A stretch of DNA of 64,000 bases from Pleurodeles waltl (taxonomy: Eukaryota; Chordata; Amphibia; Caudata; Salamandridae), in assembly GCF_031143425.1 (NCBI RefSeq), contig NC_090444.1, positions 1,315,035,324 through 1,315,099,323 on the forward strand, in the 5' to 3' direction. Positions 29,825 through 42,950 of this stretch are shown here, one piece after another. The notes below the pieces were generated by a model, which was given only the letters and a program-made list of their open reading frames with translations, searched no databases and was not told the origin of the DNA. Positions within the stretch are counted from its first letter, which is position 1, and each line of letters starts with the position of its first letter. Made by a program: the position numbers and the translations under genes.

Positions 29825-32800
29825 TGTGGGAGGCTGGCCTGGTTTGTAGTGGGTACCTTGAGTACTTACACCTTATACCAGGTCCAGTTATCCCTTATTA
29901 GTGAAGTAGTAGTGTTTTAGCAGCTTAGGCTGATAGAGGTAGCTATAGCAGAGCAGCTTAGGCTGAACTAGGAGACATGCAAAGCTCATGCAACACCACG
30001 TATAGTTACACAGTACTTATACACAAGTAAAGACAATACTCAGTGTTACCAAAAATAAAGGTATTTATTTGGGTGGCACAGTACCAAAAATATCTTAGAG
30101 ACAATACTCCTTCTGGAGGTAAGTATTATACACAATATATACACTAGACACCAAAATTAGACAAGTAAATAGTCATAGAACAATACAGTAGGAAATCCTA
30201 TAGAATGCAATGGGAGAAAATAGGTCTAGGGGAAACACAAACCATATACTAAAAAAGTGGAATGTGAATCACAAATTCCCCCCTAGACAAGTGTAGTGTG
30301 TGCAGAATCGCTGTGAGAGTAAGAATACAGTAAAGGTAAGTAAATTACCCCACCCCAGAGGCCAGAAAAGCAGGAGTAAAGTACTGCAAGTTTCCTTAGC
30401 ACACACTACACATCGTTTTTGGGATTTTGAAGCAGCCAACCAAGTCTGCAAAGAACAACTGCTGGATTATTAGACCTAAAGATTTGCAAAGGAAGGGGAC
30501 CAAGTCCAGAAGTCGAAAGAAGTTCCAGGAAGGGCAGGAGCCCCTGCCAACCAAGAAGAGGGTGCAAAAAAAGAGTCCACAGTTAGTTGAAGACTGCAGA
30601 AATGCACCCTAGGAAGATACCAATGGGTTCCTGCATGATGCAAAAGATGTCCCACGGTGTGAAGATTGTTGCAGATGAGATTTCGTGTTGGAGGGCGCCA
30701 ACAAGCCTTGGCTACAGCAAAAGTGTGTTTTTCGTCAAAGTGGTGCTGGATGGACCGAGGAGGTACCTGGGGGCCTCAACTCTATGTGAGGAGGAAGAAG
30801 GGGCTCTCAGCACTTTAGAGAGCCCTCAGGATGCCAGCCAGCACCCCAGAAGCCGCAGGATCTGGGTTCAAAGGAGGTACAAAATGAGGTTGTTGCAGCA
30901 CAACAAAAGAAGGCCCCATGCCGCCGGAGAACAACTCAGCGAGTTGAGCGTCACAAGGCGGAGTGCCGGGGACCTGGGCCAGGCTGTGCACAAAATAATG
31001 TTGCAAAGAGTGCACAGAGGCCTCAGGAGGTGAAGAAGACACAGCACACAGGGGTACTGTTGTTCTCAGGGAAGGCAAGGTCTTACCTCCCCCCAATTGC
31101 GTCCCCTATGTCGATGATGTCCACCCTCTGTGTCCTTAGGAGCAAACTCGTTGTTGTGAGAGGAGTCCCAGGGTACCGGTCGTTGTCTTGGAAGGTGCCT
31201 GCTTGGAGCAGGGGAGTGACTCCATCACTCCACAGGATATTTCTTCGGTTCTTCTGGTGCAGGATGAAGACAGGGAGTCCCCAGAGCGTGCACACCATGG
31301 AAACTGTTGCAGTTGCTGACTTGGAGCCGAGGTTGCTGAAGAAAAGTGTCTCTTGTTGACACTTTGTTGCAGTTACAGCGTTTCTTAGAGAAGGCTGTGG
31401 TTTATCCGAGGTCAGAAGAGTCTGAAGTTGTTGCTGAGGATTCCTGAAGGAAACTTGCAAGCAGAATCTGAAGAGAACCCACAAGAGAGACTCTAAATAG
31501 CCCTGAGAGTGGGATTGGCTTCCTTATCAGGCATGGACCTATCAGGAGGGGTCTCTGATGTCACCTGCTGGCACTGGCCACTCAGAGCCCTCCAGAGTGC
31601 CCCCACACCTTGCAAAGCAAGATGGCTGAAGTCTGGGACACACTGGAGGAGATCTGGGCACCACCCTTGGCGTGGTGATGGACAGGGGAGTGGTCACTCC
31701 CCTTTTCTTTGTCCAGTTTCCCGCCAGAGCAGGGGAGAAGGGCTCCCTGAACCGGTGTAGACTGGTTAATGCAAGGAGGGCACCATCTGTGCACTTCAGA
31801 GCATTCCCAGAGGCTGGGGGAGGCTACCCCTCCACAGCCTGTAGCACCTATTTCCAAAGGGAGAGGGTGTACACCCCGCTCTCAGAGGAAATACTTTGTT
31901 CTGCCTTCCTGGGACTGGGCTGCCTAGACCCCAGGAGGGCAGAACCCTGCCTGTGAGGTGGCAGCAGCTGTAGCTGCAGTGCAAGCCTCATAGTGCTGGT
32001 TTGGCAGTACCGGGGGTCCATGGTGGAGCCCCCAGGATGTATGGAATTGGCTCCCCAATACCAGATTTGGAATGGGGGGGACAATTCCATGATCTTGACA
32101 TGTTACATGGCCATATTCGGAGTTACCATTGTGAAGCTACATATAGATATTGACCTATATATAGTCCAAACGTGTAATGGCGTCTCCGCACTCACAAAGT
32201 CCAGGGAAATGGCCCTGAACTATGTGGGGCCACCTTTGCTAGTGCAAGGATGCCCTCACATTTAGTAACTTTGCACCTAACCTTCAGCAAGTGAAGGTTA
32301 GACATAAAGGTGACTTATAAGTTACTTAAGTGCAGTGAAAATGGCTGTGAAATAGTGTATTTTACGCAGACTGCAATGGCAGTCCTGTGTAAGGGTTAGT
32401 CTGAGCTCCCTGTGGGTGGCAAAAGAAATGCTGCAGCCCATATGGATCTCCTGGAACCCCAATGCCCTGGGTACCTAGATACCACATACTAGGGACTTAT
32501 AAGGGGGGGTCCAGTGTGCCAATTGAGATTGGTAAATGAAGTCACTGGCCTAAAGTGACAAATTTAAAAGCAGAGAGAGCATACGCACTGAGGTTCTGAT
32601 TCGCAGAGCCTCAGTGACACAGTTAGGCACTACACAGGCATAAACATTAGGCCACAAACTATGAGCACTGGGGTCCTGGCTAGCAGGATCCCAGTGAGAC
32701 AGGGAAAACACACTGACATATATGTTTTTATCTATGAGCACTGGGGTCCTGGCTAGCAGGATCCCAGTGACAGAGTAAAAACACACTGACACACTCACAA

Positions 32801-32850
32801 ACAGGCCAAAAGTGAGGGTAACCATGCTAGAATGAGGCTACTTTCCTACA
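29825..32850 (-). mobile_element. 3.0-kb solo LTR of an LTR retrotransposon
   Basis: On the minus strand the unit starts TGTAGGAAAG (32850) and ends CCTCCCACA (29825). Flanks CTATC (left) and CCATC (right) are compatible with a 5-bp TSD with one change. Minus-strand orientation is inferred from AATAAA at about 30063-30070 near the 3' end and a TATA-like CTATTTAGAG near 31495. No gag or pol frame lies between the termini, so this is a solo LTR or a non-autonomous element. Open frames of 80-150 codons inside are fortuitous. Confidence 0.75.
32656..32800. repeat. 73-bp tandem repeat in the solo LTR U3
   Basis: 'tatgagcactggggtcctgg' starts at 32660 and again at 32733, with a third, diverged unit upstream near 32585. 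Each unit contains a 'ggatcccagtg' core. The array sits in the first 270 bases of U3 and may be an enhancer-type repeat. Confidence 0.85.
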
Positions 32851-33960
32851 CCATCTAGACATGTATTGCTAAAAGGGACCAACTTCGATGGCACCTGCTG
32901 GAGGGCAAAAAACATGGAGTGACAAAGTGCATAGTACATAACCAGCATGTGTTCAGGGCCTGATCGCTAAGGGATGGGCATAGCTACATAGAGAGCCAGG
33001 CGCTATTGCATCACTTTCCAAACTAAACTAAAACATTGCTAAAAAAAAAAACAGAGGTCAACCGGTTTAATGTCAAATGGAGGCCGCAATACATTAAGTG
33101 CTGTGGTGCATGCTCCATAGCCTGCATGTAGCCAAGACCTAAACAAGGCAGGGTAGGGCATTGTTGTTCGTACTGCATCCCTAGCAGTCCACTGTTCTGT
33201 GCAAGCCATTCCAGGTGTTCCGATGGGGTGATGACAATTCCCCAATCCCAATGAAGACTAATGTGACCGGGATGAAGAGTACATTGCCCTCTCCCAAGTC
33301 CTCAAGGGAAGTAGGTTTTCGGAAGAGAAAGAGAGAAAATACCAGCTTCTTTTTGCTTCGTGGACTGTTGGACCCTGGACTGCGTGTCGTGTTGGGCATC
33401 AGGACTTCTGATTTCTCAAAATACTGGGTTCTTGTTTTTTAGGATTCTGGGCTGCAAAAGAATTACTTCATTAATACATTGAACTTGCATAAACTACTGC
33501 CGAATTATAAATTGCATAATGTCAGTTATTGTTGACACATATGTTTCTATAAGGCTGAACAAATCTCTTCCTCTTTTTACAATACTGTCAGAGTCTCTGA
33601 AGCAATGTCCAAACTCAAAAACAATCAACTTGACTAAAGGGCTTCTTTGTGTTCTAGCGTAATCTCCTGCCAATTATAGTTTTGATTCACTTGCTCTCTT
33701 TCCGATCTCCTAATTCTCAGGGGAGCGCTTGTTACAGGAAATACATCTTTCCTTAATGTCTGTTTAGCGGTATCTTGGAATCCCACCCAAATTATAAATC
33801 ACGCTAGTTCTTATTGTCATAAATTATTTAAAAGACAAGAGCTCTGTTTTGTTTTATTTAAATAATTAATCTTTCTTTACCTTGAAATTAAGTTACTTGC
33901 TTGAAAATTTCAGAAGAACCCAAACTGGGATTTTTCACATTTTCTTATTTTCTCTCTTTT
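32851..33960. other. Unassigned stretch right of the solo LTR
   Basis: It starts with the third unit of the interrupted tandem array (to about 33030). The rest holds no recognisable gene. The 70-75-codon frames near 33040-33440 overlap on both strands and lack motifs. Confidence 0.4.
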
Positions 33961-34019
33961 ACAGGAAATTTGGGATCTTTGGCAGAAGACAGAAAAGGAG
34001 AGCAAGGACTCTGCAGGAA

Positions 34020-34170
34020 GCCAACCGGAGGGCAATGATTGCCGGAACTTGACTGGAGGCCTTCCGGAGGACGAGAAATGCTGGAACTAGACTGGAAGCT
34101 GGTCAGAGAATGAGGAACACTGGAACTCGACTGGAGGCAGGCTACAGGACAAGGAACTGGATTTAACTGG
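34020..34170. repeat. Short purine-rich tandem repeat (about 40-bp units)
   Basis: Three imperfect units with 'ctggaact(a/c)gactgga(a/g)gc' recur at about 34045, 34080 and 34120. The 87-codon minus-strand frame over them is a repeat artefact. Confidence 0.6.
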
Positions 34171-34261
34171 AAATAGGTGAACAGAGCAATAGGTACGAAG
34201 GCAGGCAAGACCTCAGACTCACAAGCATCCTTAAATTATCAATGGGCAAATGTGCCTTTTG

Positions 34262-34500
34262 GCAGTTGATTGCTTGTTAAGGAAATAAGCAGTTATCCTT
34301 CTGATTGTGCACAAGAGCACATGTTTTGGCAGTTGCAGTTGGAGCAGGTGGAAAGGCAGTTGGTTGCTTGTTAAGGAAATTAGTAAATATCCTCCTGATT
34401 GTAGCCCATGTCTCAACACAGACCACCTTGTGAACAGCACATGTTTTGGTAGTGACAGTCGGCACAAGTTTATCAGGTGGGATACAATGTGCATAATCGA
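34262..34500. repeat. Two-copy ~94-bp tandem duplication
   Basis: 'gcagttgattgcttgttaag' at 34262 is repeated with one change at 34356. Both copies continue through 'gattgt' to 'agcacatgttttgg'. The second copy has extra sequence. Confidence 0.75.
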
Positions 34501-34779
34501 CAAGCATTGGTTATAATAAATGAGACATTTAACAAACATTGGTTATTGCAAACTTGATATTCAAGGATGTAATGAATATACCCAACTAAGTCTGAATGTT
34601 GCAAGAAACAGCACCTTGCTGTAAACAAGCTTTTGGATGTGCTGGTGCACCCACAACACCCACCTTTGGCCTAGGCATGGTGGGATAGGAAATAGGAGCA
34701 TTGTTATTCTTATTGCACCCCTAGCTGACCACATGTGGGGTGCCATCCATACACCCCCACTGCCCATCAACTGCCCTTG

Positions 34780-35165
34780 CCTCAGCTTTCTTATGGTTGA
34801 ACTAATTGTCATCGGCATACACCGCTAAGCGGATAATTAATCTTTGAAGCCCTACTCAAGTATTGCTGAGGAGAAGCAGGTCGTCTGCATTAAGGGGAAA
34901 ACCACCAAGGTGTGGGGCGTTGGATGCCAATTCGTCAAGAGCAGTAGAGAGGTCTGAGATGTACAGATTGAATAAGAGGGGGTGAGGACAAACCCCTATT
35001 TTAGACCAATCACTGTCCTCACGTCCATCTCCGACCTTGATCCTAACCCAGGTATTTGCACTGAGCAGTCTGATTGGCCTCAATAAGTTGTGTGGAATCC
35101 CCCACCGCTGAAGTTTTCCCACGGCTTGTCTTGTGGTACACAGACCAATGCCACATTAGTGTCGA
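34780..35165 (-). pseudogene. LINE reverse transcriptase fragment
   Basis: On the minus strand the fragment shows 'FVDTN' (about 35160, the first RT aspartate region), 'GKLQRWGIPHNLL', 'NTWVRIKVGDGR', 'PLLFNLYISDL' and 'NADDLLLLS' (about 34870), followed by 'LQRLIN'-type sequence. These are the palm and fingers blocks of a non-LTR reverse transcriptase, in order. It is cut off at both ends and damaged, including Tyr to Asn before the catalytic Asp pair. It resembles the LINE at 53.4-60.2 kb in style, but I cannot say it is the same family. Confidence 0.75.
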
Positions 35166-35229
35166 CAAAACACACATACAGCGGCATGCAGGCGTCCTTT
35201 GCTCTTTTCATAATTAGTCCTACAGCCAT

Positions 35230-35595
35230 CAAGTTTGAAATTTCACTCTAAACTGAACAATACTAATTACCTAAACACAGGTAGGTTTATACATTTAATA
35301 ATTGAATGGACCAAATAACTCTTTACATATAAACATTAATTACTTTATATCATTGATAATCTAATTAGCAAACTAAAATAATAATGAACAATATAAAAAT
35401 ATATATTTAAAAACACTTCTCATCCTACTACCCCTAGACAAACAACAACCCATCAAAAATAAAAAATATTCACAATTCGTTAAAATAAACAAAAACAAAC
35501 AACCAAACAAAAAATAAACTCTACTAAAAAATATAAATACTTAAAGTTTAAATGCTAATAACATATAACACTCCAACTAATAAAATGTTTTTAAG
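35230..35595. other. AT-rich block
   Basis: AT-rich, gene-free, with poly-A and 'aacaaacaa' runs. It separates the LINE fragment from the Gypsy remnant. Confidence 0.6.
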
Positions 35596-35599
35596 AAGC

Positions 35600-38500
35600 A
35601 TCTCCAGGCACAGCGGTGTCCCAACTGCCTGCTGCAGCATTACTATACAGGCTAATAAATGCACCTATGTGCGCCATGCAAGGCCCTGCAAGTAAATGTG
35701 CTATTCAGCATCTAGTACTTGGAAGGCAAGGCAAGGAGAAGGTGCAGCTTCAGGAGAACATTTGTATGACACAACAGGGTCCAATACTATCATTTGAAAG
35801 GACACCAGAAGGAAGTGCAAAGGTGCTTCTTGACCATAAGGAGAGTAAATATCAGTGCATAAGCTGCCCACAACAAGGGCAGGGCAGGTTGTGAACAAAG
35901 GCCTTATTTTAGACAGAAGCACCATGAACCAAATAACAAGGGGAGAGCAGCACTCACCACAACAACTAATATGCAGTAAGTCAAGCTGTGAATCAGGACT
36001 GGGTGGCAGACTCAGGACAGGCAAGTGGGTAAGAAGCGAGACTGGTTCAGGTCGCATCAAGCTTCAGGACACACTCTACCCAAAGACAGACCTAACAACA
36101 ACAGCATGAGTCTATTGGCAAGTTTTACATATGACGATGCGATCTATGTGTCAGATGTTGCACTGAAGATGAACAATGAAAGAAGTGGAAACACATCTTA
36201 TCTTAGGATGCAGCTAATGTGCGCAAATGCAACAAATCCAGGTATAATGCTGGACATGATACTGAGGCTGGGGGGACTGTATGACATGCCAGATGTAAGA
36301 GCAGAACAGATGCAGCCAGACCTCATCAAGATGTCTTTAAAAAAAGAACCAGAAATGTAGTCTATCACCATGGTAGAAATGGATGAAGACATCACAGGGG
36401 GGCAATTCCAGAGGTGGAGACTGCATACCTAGCAATTATGAGAATGAACTCCACAACCGTGGATATTGTAAGGCAGAACTAGACACCTTGGCCCAATGTC
36501 CAGTTGCCCAGCACAAGGGAAGTAATTCTCCAATTGTGGCAAGCCTAATCACCTTGACCGTGTATGCTGTGGGGGATGAGGAGATTGTGGCTCACACAGT
36601 CATACAATCAAATCAAAAACATTACCATTAGAGTCATAGTAGATTACAAGGAATAGCCCTGTTCAACTATACCACCAGCATTGGCCAAGTATGGTGATGA
36701 CAAGGTCACAGAGATATGCCTCATCTCCTTCACACCCAGAAAACAAGCCAATAAAAACAATCTTAAAAGTACAAGTAAAAGGACCAAGTTATTATAAACA
36801 CCCTTAGCAATATAGGGAGTTTCTGTAAAAGTAATGGATCTGAAATAATTCAAGCGATTGGGACTACACTCAAAGTTGTGTCCCACCAAAACGCCCATTT
36901 ATGTGTCTGGAGGTGCGGAACTGATCCTGTTAGCTCACAAATTCATGATAGGCTAGTTGCATGGTACGTTGACACTACACACAAAAGTATTCATCACTCA
37001 AGCAGGCACTGGTACCTTGGTCAGTTGAACATCAGCAAAAGAACTGAAACTAATCTCCTTCATATGCAACATGAACACAGATTGTGTCAAAACCCTGCTA
37101 TCAAACTTCCAAAGACTGTGGCGTCTCCTATTGAAACTGACCCAATTGCACATAGAACACAATATTAAACTCTGGTCCCTAGTGAAGGAGGAACTACAAA
37201 AGCTGGAAGCCCTCAACGTCATTGAGAAAGTCTCTGGACCAACACCCTGGGTTGTTCCCACAGTCAAACCCAAAGAGCCCAATGTAGTCACACGTGCATC
37301 AACATGGGCATGCCCAACAAAGTAATCAAAAGATAATAATATCTGACCCCCGTAATTGACAATATCCTCAATGACCTCAACAGGGCCCATTATTTCTTGA
37401 AACTAGACTTAAATTTGGGGTAGCACCAACTTCGTCTAGATGAGGACAGCAGCTCTATGACTACTTTTTCTCACATGTAGACCTGCACCAGCACAACTGT
37501 CTTAAGTTCGGAATATCATGGCAGCAGAGGTATTCCACAACACAATCACAGAAACACACTCAGAGCTTGAGGGCATGTTAAATGTAAGCAGTGACATCCT
37601 TATCCAGGTTAAGACAATCACAGAGCACCAGGCTACCTTACAAATAATATCTAACAGTAGCCTTCCACTGCACCAACAGAAATGTGCTTTTCTCCCAGAC
37701 TCCATAAACATCTATGATTATGTGTTCTCCTGTCACAGAGTAAGTGTTGATCCCCAAAAAGGCAAATGACATCAAAGATTACCAAGCCTAACAAAATGAA
37801 ACCTAAGTGAGGAGTTTCTTCGTAATGGGTGATTCATTCTGGATTTCACTAAAATGATAGAAAAAATGTGAAAATAAAAAAATCTAGATGCCCCTGGGTA
37901 TGAATAGAGGTACACCAAAAATAATTCTCACAAGTAAAAGGTGCCTTGATAAACAATGCCATGATAATAAATTTCAACAATTTTCAACCCAGTCTAAAAC
38001 TAGAACTTGAGGTTGATGCAAGACCTCCTGGCCTGGGGGCAGTACTTCTCCAAGGACAATGTATTGATGCGTGGGCGCCAATAGCATTCACAAGTTGAGC
38101 CCTCTCAGAGACATAAGTCCCTCAGACAGAGAAAGAAGTGCTTGTAATCAAGTTGGGCTGTGCCCATTTGCTCCTGTATTTGTACTAATAGTAATGATAG
38201 ATCACAAGCCATTGATACATCTCTTTGCCGGAGCATTCCTTCACCCCCCGTTGACTGAAGATTGGGTTCTACAGCTACAAAAGTATCTATTCAATGTGAC
38301 ATACCACCTGGTTGTGAGCTTCCAGCTGACTTACTCTTGCAACATCCAGGGAACTGAACACTCACTCCTGCAAGCTGAAGAACATGACATTTTTGTAGCA
38401 CACATTTCCCTGCAAACAAAAGCCATAACTGATGACACATCTCACCTCACACTTGAAGCATCAAAGAACAACAATAGGAAAATATTCTTATCAAATGAAG

Positions 38501-40300
38501 GGACAGAGACCCCTTCAGCCAATAAACCCTCAAAGCCCTCTTGAGAATCTGCTGTAAAATAAGTGCAACAAGTGGAGGTCTTTATCTCTTTAGGTATAGC
38601 ACAAAAGAATGTTAACGTTATCATTTTCTTGTAAACATTAAAATAATTCTACTTGAAAACATAATTGGAGGTTTGCCATCACAAAATGGTGAACTTGCTG
38701 GTCCTGAGAAAGTGGTCGTTATAGAATAACAACACCGAAATGCTGCTTTAATGGATTGTTTGGATTACTGAGAACAAGATGTATATGTGTTGCACACTAC
38801 GCATTGATGTGTTTGTAACAGAATCTATATATAAAGATAAATGACAATTTAGACATAAGAGAGACATGTCCATTTATTTATTGTGATTTAATATTGAATC
38901 AATTTTGACAAATGTTTTTAAGGAATAAATCACTGCTATGACTTTCAACAAAATTCTGAATTTTGTGTTGTGTGCATTGATTCAACTTAGATTACCTTAA
39001 ATGAGTTCTTGTCTGTGGAAAGTTTTATACGTGCAGAGGCCACAAAATCAGTTTCTCTGTCACTCAGCAGGAAAGTTACTCAGCTTGCACATTAAGGTCA
39101 CCAAGGCACAGTAAAGAGCAAGGCAAGGCTCGGTGAGAAGTTGTTGTACAGTGACACAGATGGTCAAGTCGAAGAGACAGGCAAAACTGTGTCCTGTGTT
39201 AAGCCATGGGTTGCCCTAAACAGGCAGCACTGCTCGCCACAAACGAAGCCTGTGAATCCCAGGACACCGACCCCAGTGCAGATTTCAGTGTTGGGGACAA
39301 TCTATTGTTGTCACCAATGGCTGGTAGGGTAGACCCTGTAGGAGAAATTAGTCAAATCACAGCATTTGAGGATGCTTATCGCTAACTTGAAAACAAATAA
39401 TTGCAGCGTATGGTAACCCTAAAGTGATGAAAACAGGCAGCAAACCACCAACTAGTGTAATTTGGAGCTAGAAATCTTTCAATGGAAGATCACCTCTTGT
39501 TTCGATGTGTACCCCCAACAAAACACTTTGGATAAAGGTAGAGCAGAACAATGTCAAATTGGTTAGCCATCACTTTGTAAGAGTGAACTGTACCAGCCAA
39601 CCAAGGGCTCGAAAGGGCAGTGGGAGATGGCATCTCAGCAGCATTGCACTAGATCTCATTAATGCTGAATGTTTAATGAAGCCAGAAAATAAAAAAACCT
39701 GAAATAACAACTATGCCAGCAAGGTGCCACAATCAGAAGTCAGTCACATTCAACCAGGTAACGTACCCTGAAGGCAAGTTCAAGATACCATTCAAATGTG
39801 GCCCCCGGAACATCACTGCAGGGAAGCGACAACAGTCAATGCCAGACAAGGAGGTGAAACGGAACCTGGGTAGTCTCAATGTTTTAACACAAGAGAAGAT
39901 GGCTCACTATCCAGACCCCCAAGTCCTTTCGACCTAAGCAAAAAGAAGCCCTAAAGTTGTAATGTCCAGAAGAAGTCTGCTCAAGCCCTGACCGTGTGTT
40001 CTCTGTACCCATCTCCATCTGGTTCTGAGCAGCAGCATGGAAACAGCCTCCGAACCACAAAAGAATAACACCAGCAGCTCCAGGTACAATCTGTGGCAAA
40101 ACTCGAGACTGTCTGAGAGACCACTTTTGCTAAATTTGATGCACAGTCCACATCCAGGTAGACTCTTGGCTTTCTCTTTAGTCTGGGTGGAGAAGGGATG
40201 TAGTGCGCCACCTGGCACACATGTCATGATGTCACATACATGTACTCCCTCATACACCAGGTGCAGCTGACCAAGAAAATAAACAGGATCTTGCACCAGT
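35600..40300 (+). pseudogene. Decayed Ty3/Gypsy retrotransposon
   Basis: Coding-like stretches on the plus strand run in gypsy pol order. A 'PIYVSGG' segment and a protease/RT linker lie at about 36890-37060. RT entry has 'LQKLEALNVIEKVSGPTPW' (37180-37250), then 'LTISSMTSTGP' and 'AAEVFHNTI' (37517). An altered catalytic region follows, with 'SSDILIQVKTITEHQATL' (37590-37640) where gypsy has a Y/V-D-D, and then an RNase H tether with 'DHKPLIHLFAG' (38200). At least a dozen stops and shifts are present. The 35600-36700 part is presumably gag and protease, but is too decayed to confirm. An integrase-like 'DTDGQVE' at about 39155 is weak. LTRs were not identified. Confidence 0.7.
38690..38745 (+). 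ncRNA. Hammerhead-ribozyme-like motif, degenerate
   Basis: CTGAGAA (38704-38710) is followed by a stem II containing a perfect GTTAT/ATAAC hairpin and then cGAAAtgc at 38736-38743. Upstream 'aaaatggtgaacttgctgg' resembles the sequence before the motif in the PLE at 49.65 kb. The stem I pairing is poor, so this copy is probably inactive. It implies a small PLE-derived fragment here. Confidence 0.4.
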
Positions 40301-40823
40301 CACAAGTGTACCTTGTTGTCCAGGATTGTGTGTCCTGCTGCCATGATCTAGGCTGCACCTGCATTCATTGCTGCGCTGCACCACTCCACAGTGCCCATCT
40401 TATTGATCTGTTTATTGACCGTTTTCTCTGGCTCTTTTTATACAAGACTCATATACCTCAATGTTTGGATTGATTTAATGAGCTTAATCAATGTTGTTTT
40501 CTTTTCATATATATCTCTCCAACGCTCAACGCACCTTGGGTTTTAGCTGGATACACCATAGTGCTTTTGGGAAATCTCAGACACACAATTTACCCAATCT
40601 CACTGTATGAGATATGCCTCTCGTCCAGGGCCCAAAATAGCTAGCGTTCAAAGCAGCAGCGCAGAAGCTGAAAGCACAACAGCAAATGACAGAACAAGGA
40701 GGACTCATGCAGAAGTGTGAGCCATCTTATGTAGTGAACTAATGTAGAACTGCACCTTTTTGTTTCATAGTTCTGGACTCTATAGCATATATAACCAGAT
40801 AAAGATTTCCAATATAGACTGAT
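38800..40823. other. Low-information stretch, partly Gypsy 3' remnant
   Basis: Fragmentary frames (39505-40270) on both strands have no firm motif. The first part may hold the Gypsy integrase and 3' end. The section from about 40300 has no recognisable feature. Confidence 0.35.
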
Positions 40824-41775
40824 TGTTAGAAATTGAGTTTCTGGTTGGCAGAGGTATGCACCCTGTTCAAGCAAGAACCGCAACCCTAGTCAGGGTAAGC
40901 CAGATACACACCATAAATTAACCTGTGCTCACCCTCTTCTAGCTTGGCACAGAGCAGGAAGGCTTAACTTAAGGGGCAATGTGTGAACTATTTGTGCAAC
41001 ACTTCAAACAGTACAACAGTGAAAATACCACACAAAAAACACTACAGATTAAATGCAATATAGTGCTTAAAAGCATAGAGCTCCAAGCTGGGCTATCTAG
41101 GTGGGTAGACCGGGTGAAATCCAAAAGTTTATGCTGAATGCAATGGAGCACGGGTTTGCGGGGAAGAAGTCCACTGGGTGCAAAGAGAGTGTTGCAGGTG
41201 GTAGTCTGCAGGTGCAAGGAGTCAGCCGTATGTCATGGACGAGTGGACTGGAACCTCACGGTCACGTGCAGTGATGTTTGCTGTGTGAAGAGATTAATTT
41301 GCGGTGGCTTGCACTGATACTTTGTGAGAGCAGTACGGTTTCGGTGTGAGTGGGCCAGTTTGCGGTCGCAAAGGATCCAAAGCTTGATTTCAGGAATCAC
41401 AAAAACAGTTTCAATGCCAAGTTGATGTGAGAGTCAAATTGCACACAATGGCTCTGCAGTGGAAGGCCTGAGACGTGTAAAGGATACTTAAGTAGGTGGC
41501 ACAATCAGTGCTGCCGGCCCACTAGTAGTATTTAGTTTGCATGCCCGGGGCACATATAGTGCATTTTACTGGGGACTTGTAAGTAAATTACATATACCAG
41601 TTGTGGATACACTAATGCTACCATGTGTTAGGGGAGTGAACACTTGCACTTTAGCACTGATTAGCAGTGGTAAAGTGCCCAAAGTCCTAAGGCCAACAAA
41701 AACAGATCAGCAAAAAGTGAGGCAAAGCAAGCAAAACGTTTGGGGAGGACTACCCTAAGGCTGACATGTCTAACA
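40824..41775 (-). mobile_element. 952-bp solo LTR with perfect 5-bp TSD
   Basis: Termini TGTTAGA (40824) and TCTAACA (41775) form inverted ends. CTGAT lies immediately outside on both sides (40819-40823 and 41776-41780), a perfect target duplication. On the minus strand the last part reads 'cttaccctgactaggg', 'aacagg' and 'gccaaccagaaac', closely matching the end of the LTR at 60359-62614, so the two belong to related families. The unit holds no internal genes, so it is a solo LTR left by recombination. Confidence 0.9.
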
Positions 41776-41780
41776 CTGAT

Positions 41781-42940
41781 ACTTAATGAAGAAATGTTTA
41801 CTGTATAACTTGTTGAATATTACACCACAGTGATCTTACACCCAGTACATCAAATCACACAGCAGGTAATCGGATTGTGGAGGCATATCAAAAGGATGGG
41901 TGTGGATAAAGCAGAACAAGATTAATATTTTCTCTCAGACTCTTCCATTCCCTTTTCACCATCCTATGGATGTTGCTCTCCCTTTCATAGTTTTTGGCTG
42001 TAGATGCAAATGAGTGAGTGTGTGATGGGTGCATTTTGCTGCTAAAGGACCGCCAATTAGGCCAGATAGGTTAGTGCATTTTTTGCATCAAATGGTAGCA
42101 TGGAGTTGTGAGGCTCATCCCCGTCTTCTTTCTTCTCTCCATCTTCTCCAACAAGGATACTCTCAGATTCTCAATTCTCTTCCATATGCCTCCTTTTGAG
42201 TGATCTGTTAGAAGCAACTCGGGCAATATCTGTTGAGTGATGCATCCCCGCTTTCTATTTTCCTTCGATTTAGTTTCAGTGCCTAATGTCTGTCTTTGAT
42301 TGAAGCTGTCTATCAGTACTGACCGCCACCTGATGAGTGTATGAAGAAGGTGAAAGCAGTGAGTGAGAAGTCTTGCCAGACCTCATTCGACCAATCTATA
42401 CCACATTTAAAATGCCAAGATGCCGAAATTTAAAGGCTCTGTGGCCCATGTTTGTTGAGAATTACACAGGGCACAAAGTTATTCAAGCTGGAAAAATGTG
42501 TGCATGTCTCCATCTATTACCACTGTTGAATATGAAGAAGGCCCATGACTCATGAAAGGCGAAGGACTAGGGCTGGTCCCCTTGTGTTATGCTGCAAACA
42601 TGTTATAGAATGGTACAAATTGTGTTCTGGGGTTTCTTCCAAAGTTTGCATGTATTAGTGCTAGCATGGCATACTCAAAATGGCTGTGCATTTTTCTACT
42701 TCATTTGGGAGCAGAAGTACATGCTTCCAAAGTTCACAACTACTCTGCTTTGTTTCACAAGGACTTCAACTGACTCCTGCTTCACGGACAGAGGTATTTC
42801 GATTACTGCAAGGCTGGCAGCATTTGATTGCTTTGAGGATTAAATTCACTGCCTCTTAGGAGCCAGCCGGATCTTGTTTATTTATTGATTAAATTCACAG
42901 TCCTAACTCTGGACGAGTTTTCCAGGTTGCTCCCCATCCA
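41781..42940. other. Unassigned non-coding stretch
   Basis: I see no gene, repeat array or transposon terminus. Frames of 60-84 codons at 42373 and 42589 have no motif. Confidence 0.45.
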
Positions 42941-42950
42941 GTAAGGGTAT

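Noticed and set aside
39141..39332. Gypsy integrase with 'DTDGQVE'
   Set aside because: The short match resembles an integrase segment, but neighbouring catalytic blocks are not visible, so it is not called as a domain.
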